Shown: positions 52,458 to 62,687 of the stretch, one piece after another
Layout: every line of letters starts with the position of its first letter
Position numbering within the stretch: position 1 is the first letter of the stretch
Source: Phycisphaerae bacterium
GTDB taxonomy: Bacteria; Planctomycetota; Phycisphaerae; UBA1845; UTPLA1
DNA length: 64,000 bases
Assembly (NCBI GenBank): GCA_023150615.1
Contig: JAKLKO010000004.1
Span: 1-64,000, forward strand
Direction: 5' to 3'
Made by a program: the position numbers and the translations under genes
Notes under the pieces: model-generated
Databases searched by the model: none
Told to the model about the DNA's origin: nothing
Seen by the model: only the letters and a program-made list of their open reading frames with translations

Positions 52458-53362
52458 GGCGTCGTTGCATCCTGCCATAGTCCGAGCGGGGCGAGGAACG
52501 CACGGATCTCGCGCCAGTACGCCTGGAGGTCGGTGGGAAAGTCGTTGTGCGCCGCATCCATCTCGACGTAGGTCGATCCAGGGGCGAGCGCGTGCAGCGT
52601 GCGACCATGCGAGACGGGGATGATGTCATCGTGCGTGCCGTGGAAGATCAGGATTGGCCGGCCGAGCGCTGCAATTACGCGATCGGTCCGCATCGGGTGG
52701 CGGCAGAGGAACTCCGGCACGCCGTAGCCGTGGCAGAAGGACGCGACGCTGGTGCACGTCGATTCGAGGATGAGCGCCGCCGGGGCGCGCCGGGCCGCCA
52801 GCGCGCCGACAATGCCGCCGCCGAGCGAGCGGCCGTGGAAGAAGATCTGCTCGCGGCGGACCTCCGGTCGGGCGGCAAGGCGATCATGAAACGCGAGGTA
52901 ATCCGCGACGATCCCCGCCTGGGAGGGTTTACCGCCAGCGCGGCCATAGCCGCGGTACTCGGGCAGCAGGGTGGAGACGCCGGCCGATGCGTAGCGGTGG
53001 GCGAAGTCGGCGACGTCATCGACGATCTCGGCGTTGCCGTGCGCGAAGATGACGGCCGGTCCGGGCGATGACGCGGTCCGGCCGCGGCCGGGGAGGTACC
53101 AGGCCTCGACACGGGTCTCGTCGTCGACGTCAAGCCACCATTGCTCGAAGCGCGTGTTGGCCGGCCGGGACGTAACCGGCGGGTGCGCGAGATCGCGGGG
53201 GAAGATCATTCGGTCCTGCATGACGAAGAGTCCGACGCACCAGGTGACGTAACCGATGAGGGCGAGTCGCAGCAATCGGGCGGCCCGGTGGCCGCGGACC
53301 CGGCGGCGCGCGGGTACTGGCTGCGAGGGCCGGGTGCTCGGGTCGTGCGATTGGTGCGTCAT
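52454..53362 (-). CDS. Membrane-anchored alpha/beta hydrolase (BEM46-like)
   Basis: 302 residues. An N-terminal membrane segment (about 29-48) precedes an alpha/beta-hydrolase fold: oxyanion strand AVIFAHGNAEIVDD, LLPEYRGYGRAGGKP, nucleophile elbow FFHGRSLGGG (Ser), Asp in IFHGTHDDIIPV and His in MDAAHNDF. The triad is complete. This resembles BEM46/YqiA-type hydrolases with unknown natural substrate. It sits upstream of purN with an ATGA overlap. The coupling is probably incidental to purine synthesis. Confidence 0.85.
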   Translation of the reverse strand: MTHQSHDPSTRPSQPVPARRRVRGHRAARLLRLALIGYVTWCVGLFVMQDRMIFPRDLAHPPVTSRPANTRFEQWWLDVDDETRVEAWYLPGRGRTASSPGPAVIFAHGNAEIVDDVADFAHRYASAGVSTLLPEYRGYGRAGGKPSQAGIVADYLAFHDRLAARPEVRREQIFFHGRSLGGGIVGALAARRAPAALILESTCTSVASFCHGYGVPEFLCRHPMRTDRVIAALGRPILIFHGTHDDIIPVSHGRTLHALAPGSTYVEMDAAHNDFPTDLQAYWREIRAFLAPLGLWQDATTP

Positions 53363-53498
53363 GCAGTGCGGGCGTGATCCTATCGGACGTGCCGCTGCGT
53401 GTCAGTCGCGGCGGACAATTGCACCGACGGACGTTGGCAATCGCCGCCGGTTTCCCGATGATAGGGCGAGCGGCGCGCCGGCGCCTCGGGAGCGATTG

Positions 53499-55328
53499 AT
53501 GACGTGGCAGGTCGGATTTACGCTGGCGGTGCTGGCCGTGCTGTTGTACGGGCTGGTGCGATTTCCGCACGTCGTCGATGTCATCTTCCTGGGCGCGCTG
53601 TCGCTGTTCGCGGTCGTGGGGATCATCACGCCGGCCGAGGCCGTGGCGGGCTTCTCGAACGAGGGCATGTTGACGGTCGGGGCGTTGTTCGTCGTGGCGG
53701 CCGGGCTGACGGAGACCGGGGTGATCGGCCGGATCGCGCGACGCGTCATGGCGCATGACACGCGACCGCGCCTGGCGATCGCGCGGACGGCGGTGCCGGT
53801 GGCCGTCATGTCGACGTTTCTGAACAACACGACGGTCGTGGCGATGTGTCTGCCGGTGCTGCTGGACTGGTGCCGAAAGCACCGGATGGCGGCGTCGAAG
53901 CTGCTGATTCCGCTGAGTTATGCGGCGATTCTCGGCGGCGTGTGCACGCTGATCGGCACAAGCACGAACCTGGTCGTCCACGGCATGCTCAAATCGGCGG
54001 GCATGCCGGGCATGGGGATGTGGGAACTGTCGAAGGTCGGCATTCCGGTGGCGGTGGTCGGGACGCTGCTGCTGATCCTGGTCGGGCCGCGCCTGTTGCC
54101 GGATCGGAAGGAGTTTCTCGAACAGATCGGCGAGTCGCGGCGCGAGTTCCTCGTGGAGCTGGTGGTGCGATCGTCGTGTCCGCTGATCGGGCAGTCGATC
54201 GCCGACGCCGGGTTGCGGCATCTTCCCGGGTTGTTCCTCATCGAGATTGAGCGTGACGGCCAGCTCATTGCGCCGGTTGGACCGGAGGAGCGGTTGGAGC
54301 TCGGGGACCGGCTGGTCTTCACGGGCGTTGTCTCGACAATCGTCGATTTGCAGCGGATTCCCGGGCTGGTGCCTGCGACGGATGATCGCGGCCTGCTCAG
54401 TTCGACGGGGCGCAAGGACCTCTGCGAGGCGGTGATCAGCACGTCGAGTCCGCTGATCGGGCAGGGCGTGCGCGAGGCAAACTTCCGCACGATCTACGAC
54501 GCGGCGGTGGTGGCGGTACATCGCAACGGCGAGCGACTGCGGCAGAAGATCGGCGACATCGTGCTTCGGCCGGGCGACACGCTGTTGCTGCTGACCGGCC
54601 CCGGGTTCGCGCGGGCGCATCGAAACAACCCCGACTTCCTGCTGGTCAGTGAGGCGGGGGACGTGACGCCGGAGCGGCACGACCGCGCGTGGCTCGCGGG
54701 GTTTATCACGCTGGCGCTGATCGCGGCGATGACGCTGCCGGACATCGCAGCGTCATTCGGATGGCAATCGCCGCCGGTGAAGAATCTCGACCGTCTGCGC
54801 GTGATCTTCGTGTTTCTCGCGGCCGGGGCGATGGTCGTCACGCGCTGCGTGACGTCGGTCGGCGCGCGGCGGAGCATCGAGTGGCAGGTGCTGCTGGTCA
54901 TCGGGGCGTCGTTCGGACTCGGCAAGGCGCTGGAGCACAGCGGGACGGCGAAGCTGCTGGCCGGGCTGGTGGTTCAGACGGTCGGCGCGTGGGGCCCGCT
55001 GGCGGCGCTGGCGGCGATCTACGCGGTGACGTGGCTGCTGACCGAGTTGATGTCGAACAACGCGGCGGCGGCGCTGATGTTTCCGTTCGCGATCTCGACG
55101 GCACAGCAGTTCAGCGTCGAGCCGCGCGGATTCGCGATAGCGGTGGCGCTGGGCGCCTCGGCCGGGTTTCTGCTACCGGTCGGCTACCAGACGCACCTGA
55201 TGGTCTTCGGTCCGGGCGGGTATCGCTCGTGGGACTTCGTCCGCATCGGCCTGCCGATGGTCCTCGTCTGGTTCGTGGTCTCGATGCTTTGCATTCCGGT
55301 TTACTGGCCGCTGACGCCGGTGCGCTGA
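53499..55328 (+). CDS. SLC13/DASS-type anion transporter with two RCK_C domains
   Basis: 609 residues from the ATG at 53499 (GGGAG upstream); the longer frame has no homology. Membrane segments flank two soluble TrkA_C (RCK_C) domains at about 205-290 and 300-375. Transport signatures include SNEGMLTVGALFVVAAGL, FLNNTTVVAMCLPVL and TLIGTSTNLVVHG in the N-half, and ELMSNNAAAALMFPFA and FLLPVGYQTHLMVFGPGGY in the C-half. Such proteins move sulfate, dicarboxylates or related anions with sodium or protons; the substrate here is unknown. It is divergent from the hydrolase gene. Confidence 0.92.
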   Translation: MTWQVGFTLAVLAVLLYGLVRFPHVVDVIFLGALSLFAVVGIITPAEAVAGFSNEGMLTVGALFVVAAGLTETGVIGRIARRVMAHDTRPRLAIARTAVPVAVMSTFLNNTTVVAMCLPVLLDWCRKHRMAASKLLIPLSYAAILGGVCTLIGTSTNLVVHGMLKSAGMPGMGMWELSKVGIPVAVVGTLLLILVGPRLLPDRKEFLEQIGESRREFLVELVVRSSCPLIGQSIADAGLRHLPGLFLIEIERDGQLIAPVGPEERLELGDRLVFTGVVSTIVDLQRIPGLVPATDDRGLLSSTGRKDLCEAVISTSSPLIGQGVREANFRTIYDAAVVAVHRNGERLRQKIGDIVLRPGDTLLLLTGPGFARAHRNNPDFLLVSEAGDVTPERHDRAWLAGFITLALIAAMTLPDIAASFGWQSPPVKNLDRLRVIFVFLAAGAMVVTRCVTSVGARRSIEWQVLLVIGASFGLGKALEHSGTAKLLAGLVVQTVGAWGPLAALAAIYAVTWLLTELMSNNAAAALMFPFAISTAQQFSVEPRGFAIAVALGASAGFLLPVGYQTHLMVFGPGGYRSWDFVRIGLPMVLVWFVVSMLCIPVYWPLTPVR

Positions 55329-55348
55329 GGAGGACCGGCCGCGCTGCG

Positions 55349-55830
55349 TTACGGATGCAGGAAGCTCAGGTGCAGCTCGGCGTGGCGGAGGTTGATCGCA
55401 ATCCGCTCTTCGTCGGGCATGGGGCCCCACGCGGGGCTGTCGTGTTTCGCCGGTTCGCTGCTTCGCAGACGATCCAGCGCCTTGCGCAGCCGCGCGGCGC
55501 CGTCGGCGGTTGAGAGCGGCTCGGTGCCGAAAGTGCCGCCCTCAACCTTGGGGATCTTCACGCCGGCGGGCATGCCGTTGCGGAGATAGCGCTTCTTGAG
55601 CAGTCGGAGAATAACGCGGACGAACCACGGCGGCGGCTTCATCGGAAAGCCGTCGTAGGCGTAGTTGATCCACGCGGCGACGTGGCCCATCGTCTGGCCG
55701 GCCGTCCAATTGCCCGTGCAGCGGAGCGTTCCGCGCTGATCGGCGGCGACGATGCGGTCGATGTCGGCGAAGACGTCGTCGATGGAATCGAACCGCAGCG
55801 CGCGGCGTTGAGCGGCCTTCGCCGTGTCGA

Positions 55831-55840
<10 letters not shown>
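55349..55840 (-). CDS. DUF1569 (DinB-like) protein
   Basis: 163 residues from the ATG at 55840, with GGAG 7 bases upstream. DUF1569 features: [20 protein letters not shown] (first metal-type His), a middle basic loop, and [13 protein letters not shown] at the C-terminus with the late His residues. DUF1569 belongs to the DinB/YfiT fold of metal-binding four-helix proteins, often acting with thiols. It overlaps the thiC stop by 10 bases and so lies in the thiC operon. Confidence 0.85.
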
Positions 55841-57519
<1,679 letters not shown>

Positions 57520-57537
57520 TGGCAATCCTCTTCCGAT

Positions 57538-57552
57538 GCGTCAGCCTGACGC
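57538..57552. promoter_or_regulatory. Palindrome before thiC
   Basis: GCGTCAGCCTGACGC is a perfect 7-bp inverted repeat about 19 bp before the thiC ATG. It also covers the stop codon of the short upstream gene. A DNA-binding site is more likely than a hairpin because the loop is one base. The regulator is unknown. Confidence 0.4.
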
Positions 57553-57941
57553 GTCGTCAATCCAACGATTGAGTTGCGTTGCGTACGAGTGCTCGATGGT
57601 CTCCCCGGGATCGAGAGACGAGACGAACGTGTACCTCGTGAGATTGCCAGGGAACCCGGGAACGCCCCGGCCTCTTCGCGCGCGCTGCTCATCCGTTCGA
57701 CGTTGCCTGCCGGTCCGACCGGTTGTTCTGGATCGAGGCACAAACCGCAGGTGCAACGGGCGACGCCCGGGGCGAACGAACGAAAGGTCAGCGACTCGGC
57801 GTTTCCGTACGGCGGATCGAGGTACAACGGAACTCCGAAGGAATGGACGTACCCATCATCCGGGCCAAAGCGGGCGCACAACTCGGCCTTGATCGCGTTG
57901 AACCCCGTCATGTAGTCGTCTGACCCGTGCCTTCTGCTCAT
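57541..57941 (-). pseudogene. Frameshifted short hypothetical gene
   Basis: A gene with an ATG at 57941 and GGAG upstream starts MSRRHGSDDYMTGFNAIKAE, runs to about AGAFPG, then appears to switch frame at CCGGGTTCCCTGG (about 57650) into NLTRYTFVSSLDPGETIEHS, ending at 57541. Both halves look protein-like and the two frames meet at FPG. A one-base indel would restore 133 residues. No family is recognised. It could be a true frameshift or a sequencing error. Confidence 0.45.
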
Positions 57942-58371
57942 GGCGCTTCACTCCGGCGGGCGGGCCGGTCGGAGAATCTACGAACCATCGTCCGCGAAGC
58001 AGCAGGTGCAAGGAGAAGGGGACCGAATCTCGACATGCAACGTCGCTTCCCTACGCACCTCGTTCCAGGCGCGGCGCCCGGGCGGACGCCCTCGCCCCGG
58101 CCCTCTCCCGCCGGGAGAGGGGGACTTCGGTGATCAGGTTCGAAGGGTCCCGGCGCTGGCGCCGGATCTCAGCCCGCACGGGCGGGCACCCCTAGCGAAC
58201 GCGCGAATTGTAGCCATCCCGCTCCGCCATCGCAACGCCGGCGCTGCCTCGGCCCGGACGCGACGCCGTTCGATCGGTGTACCGAGCGCGCGACCATAAC
58301 CAATCGGACTCGGCGAATCGGTTGCAAACAGCGCTGCGAGCGGGCGCTGCGAGGCATCGCTGCTCGCGGCG
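57942..58371. other. Gene-free interval
   Basis: About 430 bases without a supported gene. A palindromic CCCTCTCCCGCCGGGAGAGGG near 58102 is a common GC-rich hairpin. A GGTTCGA string near 58138 is not part of any tRNA fold. Confidence 0.4.
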
Positions 58372-59169
58372 TCAGACGACTCGCCCGGCCCGCATGTAGA
58401 TCGGCCAGCGGACCGCGCGGCGCGCGTGCCCATCCGGCCAGGCGGCCGCCAGCTCGTCCGCGATCTCCGCGAACGGGTCACGGCCGTTGCGCTGCTTGAA
58501 TCGCTGCACGGCGGACCAGGTGTCGAGGTAGGCGGCGTACTCGGCGCGGGTCCACTCGGCTCGACCTTCGAAGGACGGCGGTGGGTTCGCGCGATCGACC
58601 GCGCCGGTCAGCCGGGGCACGGCGATCTCGTCGAACGGGAACGGGATGGTCGCGTAGCACTCGTCGATGTAGCGCCGGTCGGGCGGCCAGTACGGTCCGG
58701 TCACATCGCGGTAGTAGCGATCGCAGACGGCGTCGATGACCGGATCGACTCGCGGCAGCGTGTAGCAGATGGCGGCAAGGACCGCGCTGGGTCGCGCGAC
58801 GCGACGCACGTTTTCATAGAACGCGTCGAATCGAAACCAGTGGATCGCCTGCGCGATCGAGATGAGATCGACGCCGCCCTCCGCGAGGTCGCAAGATTCT
58901 GCGAGGGCGACGCGGTACTCGATCCGCGCGTGCGCCATCGCGTGCGCGAGCTGCGCGGCGCTGGCGTCGGTGGCGATGACGCGCCGGAAATGTTCAGCGA
59001 GGCCGATCGCGCACTGGCCGTTGCCGGTGCCGACATCCCATGCGAGTTCGCGACGCGGAGCGACGCCGGCGAGAAACTCGAAGAGCGCCGCCGGGTACCG
59101 CGGCCGGTAGCGCGCATAGCGGTCGGCGTAGGTTGAGAAGTGATCCGGATACGATTCGGGCGAATCCAT
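58372..59169 (-). CDS. Class I SAM-dependent methyltransferase
   Basis: 265 residues. Motif I LAWDVGTGNGQCAIGLAEHF at about 42-61, then VIATDASAAQLAHA and the motif-II region DLISIAQAIHWFRFDAFY. This is the small-molecule methyltransferase type (trans-aconitate-like). The substrate is unknown. It is first of a long minus-strand series with a dienelactone hydrolase and several DinB-fold genes. Confidence 0.85.
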   Translation of the reverse strand: MDSPESYPDHFSTYADRYARYRPRYPAALFEFLAGVAPRRELAWDVGTGNGQCAIGLAEHFRRVIATDASAAQLAHAMAHARIEYRVALAESCDLAEGGVDLISIAQAIHWFRFDAFYENVRRVARPSAVLAAICYTLPRVDPVIDAVCDRYYRDVTGPYWPPDRRYIDECYATIPFPFDEIAVPRLTGAVDRANPPPSFEGRAEWTRAEYAAYLDTWSAVQRFKQRNGRDPFAEIADELAAAWPDGHARRAVRWPIYMRAGRVV

Positions 59170-59199
59170 GTCTCGGTGTCTGGCGCGATCGGGGGCGAC

Positions 59200-60021
59200 T
59201 CACTCGCGGCGCGATTTCAGTGTCCGCTCCAGGAATGCGTCGATCTCCGCCCAGGCCTTCGCGGCCTGCTCCTTGTGGTATCCGCGGGCGTTGTTCTCGT
59301 TGAGGAACGCGTGACCCGCGCCGGGGTAAACGTGGTTATCGGCGCGGACCTTCGCCTCGGCGAGCGCCTTCTTGAACGAATCCACATCGATGCCGCGATC
59401 GGTCTCGCCCCAGATGCCCAGCAGCGGTCCTGCGATGCGGCGAAGCTGCGAGACATCGGTCACCGGACGGCCGTAACAGACGATGGTGCAGGCCAGCTTC
59501 GGCTCGGCGATGGCGAGCTTGAGCGCGTAACCGCCGCCCATACACCAGCCGATCGCGCCGATTCCGCAGCCGCGCGTCCGTTCGCCGCCGGAGAGATACG
59601 CGAACGCGCTGCGGAGGTCCGCGATCGCTCGTTCGTCGGCGAGGCCGCGCATCAGCTCGTGAGCGTGTTCGCGATCCTCGGCGACTTCGCCGCGGTAGAG
59701 ATCGACGGCGAGCGCGACGTAGCCGTTTCGCGCGAAGCGGTCCGCCTGCTGCTTCACCCAGTCGTTCAGGCCCCACCATTCGTGAACGAGGATCAGGCCG
59801 GGCGCGGGCCGGTCCCCCGCCGGCCGCGCGAGGTAGGCGGTCAGCATCGACTTGCCCTGCTCGATCGTGATGGTCTTTGACGTGATGTCGGCGGTGCTCG
59901 TGGTCGGCGGGGCCTTCGCATCCGCGACGATCCGGCCGACGAGCATGACGGCGATCGCGATTCCGAAAGCGAACGACGCGCGCGCGAGCGATCTGCCCGC
60001 TGTTGAATGGAACGGTGTCAT
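59200..60021 (-). CDS. Dienelactone hydrolase-family protein, exported
   Basis: 273 residues from the ATG at 60021 (GGAG 7 bases upstream). The signal-like N-terminus covers about 1-34. The hydrolase fold carries LVHEWWGL (oxyanion Glu), the GWCMGGGYAL nucleophile Cys, GETDRGID (Asp) and GAGHAFLNE (His). The Cys-His-Asp triad is complete, as in dienelactone hydrolases. The natural substrate is unknown. It lies downstream of the DinB gene at 60061. Confidence 0.88.
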   Translation of the reverse strand: MTPFHSTAGRSLARASFAFGIAIAVMLVGRIVADAKAPPTTSTADITSKTITIEQGKSMLTAYLARPAGDRPAPGLILVHEWWGLNDWVKQQADRFARNGYVALAVDLYRGEVAEDREHAHELMRGLADERAIADLRSAFAYLSGGERTRGCGIGAIGWCMGGGYALKLAIAEPKLACTIVCYGRPVTDVSQLRRIAGPLLGIWGETDRGIDVDSFKKALAEAKVRADNHVYPGAGHAFLNENNARGYHKEQAAKAWAEIDAFLERTLKSRRE

Positions 60022-60060
60022 GCCGCAACTCCGATCAGGCGTCGAATCAGCATCCATCAT

Positions 60061-60651
60061 TCAACCGGCCGCGGCCCGCGCGGCCTTCGCGCGTCGGATG
60101 CCGTCGGCGTCCATTGGCGTCGGCTTCGACTTGAGGATCGAGAGGTACTCGCGCCACGGGCCGACGGAATCGGCGTACTGCGTCGCCATCGCCTTGGCGA
60201 TCTGTGCGATGTGGTTCAGGTCATGCGCGGCCCAGGTGGCCAGCAGGTTTTTGAGCGTCACGCGGCCGAGGGCCGGGTGCGTTCCCGGTTTTGCGAGCTG
60301 TTCACCCGTCAGTCGGAGTTCGCGCAGGGCGACGAGGTTGGCGGCGCGGAGCCGCTCGAACTCATCGAGGAGCTGGACCAGCGTCTTGCCGCGCGAATCC
60401 TCGAATTGCGCGTAGCGATCGTACTTGTCGAACGGCCGGTCGGGACCCTGTTCGAGGATGATTCGCGTGCGGGCGAGCCAATCGGCCTTCTCTCCGTGGA
60501 TCAGGTGTCCGACGACGTCGAAGACGGTGAACGTGCCCTCGCCGTAGTCGCGGTGGGTCCAGTGCGGTCCGAGGCCATCGAGCCAGGCGCGGAGCACGTG
60601 CGGCGTGCGTTCGAGTATCTCGATCGCCTCGTCGAGTCGAAATTCGCCCAT
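60061..60651 (-). CDS. DinB-family protein
   Basis: 196 residues; GGAGG precedes the ATG. A four-helix DinB-like layout: TVFDVVGHLIHGEKADWLAR in the first half with the first metal His, and LLATWAAHDLNHIAQIAKAM in the second with a His pair (HDLNH). This is the metal-site arrangement of DinB/YfiT proteins, which often bind thiol cofactors or act as transferases. No partner enzyme is identified. Confidence 0.85.
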   Translation of the reverse strand: MGEFRLDEAIEILERTPHVLRAWLDGLGPHWTHRDYGEGTFTVFDVVGHLIHGEKADWLARTRIILEQGPDRPFDKYDRYAQFEDSRGKTLVQLLDEFERLRAANLVALRELRLTGEQLAKPGTHPALGRVTLKNLLATWAAHDLNHIAQIAKAMATQYADSVGPWREYLSILKSKPTPMDADGIRRAKAARAAAG

Positions 60652-60702
60652 GGTGGCCCTCCTGCGATTGAGGCCGTCGCGTTCACCAGTCGCCGGGCGT
60701 CG

Positions 60703-61203
60703 CTAACCGCCGTGCAGCGACTTCAGCAGCCGGATCTGGCCGGCATGATACACGTCGTGCGCGGCGATGCCGGCAATCAGCGTTCGGTTCGTGATTCGAG
60801 CGCCTTTCGGGACTTCCGACAGGCGTCGAACCGGCAGCGATTCGACGGCGGCGCGCAACGCGCGGTGTTGCTCATCGAGCAGGGCCAGATATCCGCGCCA
60901 TTCCTGGGCGGACAATCGCGGCGGGACCTTGAACCAGTTGCTGCCTGCCAACGGGAATGCCCCGCGCTTTTCGCCGCGGAATCGGCGCCGCGCGGCGTAC
61001 TTCCAGTAGGCGCAGTGCACCGCAATCTCCGCGATGCAGTGCCGACGCGCGTGCGGTCGCCAGGTCGCCTGCGCGGCATCGACGGTCCGCAGCGCGCCGC
61101 GGAGGTTGGGCCCGTGCCACGCCTTGCGATCGTACGCCTCGTCGATCAGGTGCAGCAGGAGATCGATGCTCGCATCGCCAACGGTCGTGCGTTGTTTCGA
61201 CAT
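60703..61203 (-). CDS. DinB-family protein
   Basis: 166 residues from the ATG at 61203. HCIAEIAVHCAYWKYAARRR holds the first His, and GIAAHDVYHAGQIRLL gives the HDVYH pair near the C-terminus. It is shorter than typical DinB proteins but the metal triad is visible. It is transcribed on the same strand as the MddA and other DinB-fold genes. Confidence 0.82.
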   Translation of the reverse strand: MSKQRTTVGDASIDLLLHLIDEAYDRKAWHGPNLRGALRTVDAAQATWRPHARRHCIAEIAVHCAYWKYAARRRFRGEKRGAFPLAGSNWFKVPPRLSAQEWRGYLALLDEQHRALRAAVESLPVRRLSEVPKGARITNRTLIAGIAAHDVYHAGQIRLLKSLHGG

Positions 61204-61254
61204 GTTTCGAGTCCTGATTCGTGATCGCGATGACGCCACGCGCTGCTCGCCGGA

Positions 61255-62037
61255 TCAGGATTCCGGCAACTCGTGCGGGCGGCGCGACTCGGGTGCGGCC
61301 GAGGTCCGGCGCAGGCCGGGGATCGGCAGGATCATGGAGGTGGAGCGCCGGTAGTCGGCGTAGGCCTGTCCGTGCGTCGCGAGCAGGTCGCGTTCTTCGA
61401 TCTGGATGGCGATGAGGATGTAGGTCGTCAGGACGCCGGCGAGCAGCAGGCGTCCGGCGGTCATGGTCGGCGCGGCCCACAGCGCGAGCAGGAAGCCGAG
61501 CATCAGCGGGTGGCGGACCCAGCGATAGAGCGAGTGGACCTGAAAGACGGGCGGCGTGTACGGCCGGCCGATCCAGTACGCCCACGTCTGCCGGAGGCCG
61601 AACAGGTCGAAGTGATCGATCAGGAACGACGAAAGGAGCACGATCGCCCAGCCGGCGGCAAAAACGGCGTGCATGGCGATCCGCGCGGCGGGTGCGTCGA
61701 TTTGCCAGACGACGTGCGGGACGGCCCTCCACTGCGTATAGAGGAGGGCGAGGATGATGCACGTGACCAGCACGAAGGTCGAACGCTCCGCCGCCGGGGG
61801 CACGAGTTGCGTCCAGCGCTGTTTGAACGCGCGTCGGGCCATGACGGTGTGTTGCACACCGAAGGCAAGCAGCAGGAGGGTGTTGGTCACGACGGCGCGC
61901 GTCAGTTCGGCCGGCGGCGTACGGTTGACCGAGCGCGGAACGATCAGGTCGCCGACGAAGCCGACGAGATAGAGCAGGCTGAACAGGAAGATGACATACG
62001 AGCCGACTCCGTAGAGGAGCATGGCGAGTCGTGCCAT
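61255..62037 (-). CDS. mddA: Methanethiol S-methyltransferase (MddA-like)
   Basis: 260 residues with five or six membrane segments, from the ATG at 62037 (AAGGAG 8 bases upstream). Motifs of the isoprenylcysteine-methyltransferase-like NnrU/MddA family: FSLLYLVGFVGDLIVPRSV, FGVQHTVMARRAFKQRWTQ, SSFLIDHFDLFGLRQTW and the C-terminal SAM site WVRHPLMLGFLLALWAAPTM with IEERDL. MddA makes dimethylsulfide from methanethiol. Location is the inner membrane. The assignment is strong by motif order; activity is untested. Confidence 0.88.
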   Translation of the reverse strand: MARLAMLLYGVGSYVIFLFSLLYLVGFVGDLIVPRSVNRTPPAELTRAVVTNTLLLLAFGVQHTVMARRAFKQRWTQLVPPAAERSTFVLVTCIILALLYTQWRAVPHVVWQIDAPAARIAMHAVFAAGWAIVLLSSFLIDHFDLFGLRQTWAYWIGRPYTPPVFQVHSLYRWVRHPLMLGFLLALWAAPTMTAGRLLLAGVLTTYILIAIQIEERDLLATHGQAYADYRRSTSMILPIPGLRRTSAAPESRRPHELPES

Positions 62038-62226
62038 CGCAGGTCTCCTTCGCCGCGCCACGGCGCGATCGCTTGCGTCGCGCGGGCTTGAACGTCGTCC
62101 GCGCGGCGGGCGCAGACGGGCGAGTCTGGGTTTGCCGCCGGTAATCGGCCCGAGTCAGCCCGTGCCGGCGGACGCACGGATCGTAGCGAGATGCGGCGCG
62201 AGCCGCAATTCGTCGCCCGGTGGCGA

Positions 62227-62634
62227 TCAGGGCGACTGGAGTTGTCGCCGCAGCGCGTGCGTATCGCCGAGCACGAACCCGCGGAGGATGAGATTGTTGC
62301 AGATCGTCAATAACGCTAATCCATCGTAGCGGATGGACCGGCCGGTCGGTGGGATGTCCAGGAGCGGGCCGCGATGCGTGCCGGTGTAGGTCAGCCGCAC
62401 GGCGACGCGATCCTCCTCGGCGATCAGCTCCTCGATCGTGTTGTGGAAATCGGGGAATGCGACGCGGACGAGGCGGACGTAGTCGCGGAACTCGGCGCGG
62501 TTGCGGACGGTGATGCCGAGCGAGCCGCGAAACACGACGTGTTCTGCGATCAGTTCGTCGATGGCGGCGTCGTTCCACTCGTTCCAGAGCGATTCGTAGT
62601 AACGTCGGATAAGGGCCTTGTTGGCATCGGACAT
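62227..62634 (-). CDS. SnoaL-like polyketide cyclase-type protein
   Basis: 135 residues from the ATG at 62634, with GGAGG 8 bases upstream. The chain fits the ester-cyclase/SnoaL_2 fold (ALIRRYYESLWNEWNDAAID, then FPDFHNTIEELIAEEDRVAV and THRGPLLDIPPTGRSIRYDG). Such proteins are varied in function and often small binding or isomerising enzymes. The exact role is unknown. Confidence 0.8.
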   Translation of the reverse strand: MSDANKALIRRYYESLWNEWNDAAIDELIAEHVVFRGSLGITVRNRAEFRDYVRLVRVAFPDFHNTIEELIAEEDRVAVRLTYTGTHRGPLLDIPPTGRSIRYDGLALLTICNNLILRGFVLGDTHALRRQLQSP

Positions 62635-62687
62635 GGGCGCGACCTCCTGCGGCGATGCGGGCGCGAGGTTCATCGCGCCGGGAGCGG

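Noticed and set aside
58130-58160. tRNA T-arm-like GGTTCGA string
   Set aside because: No matching acceptor, D or anticodon arms surround it.
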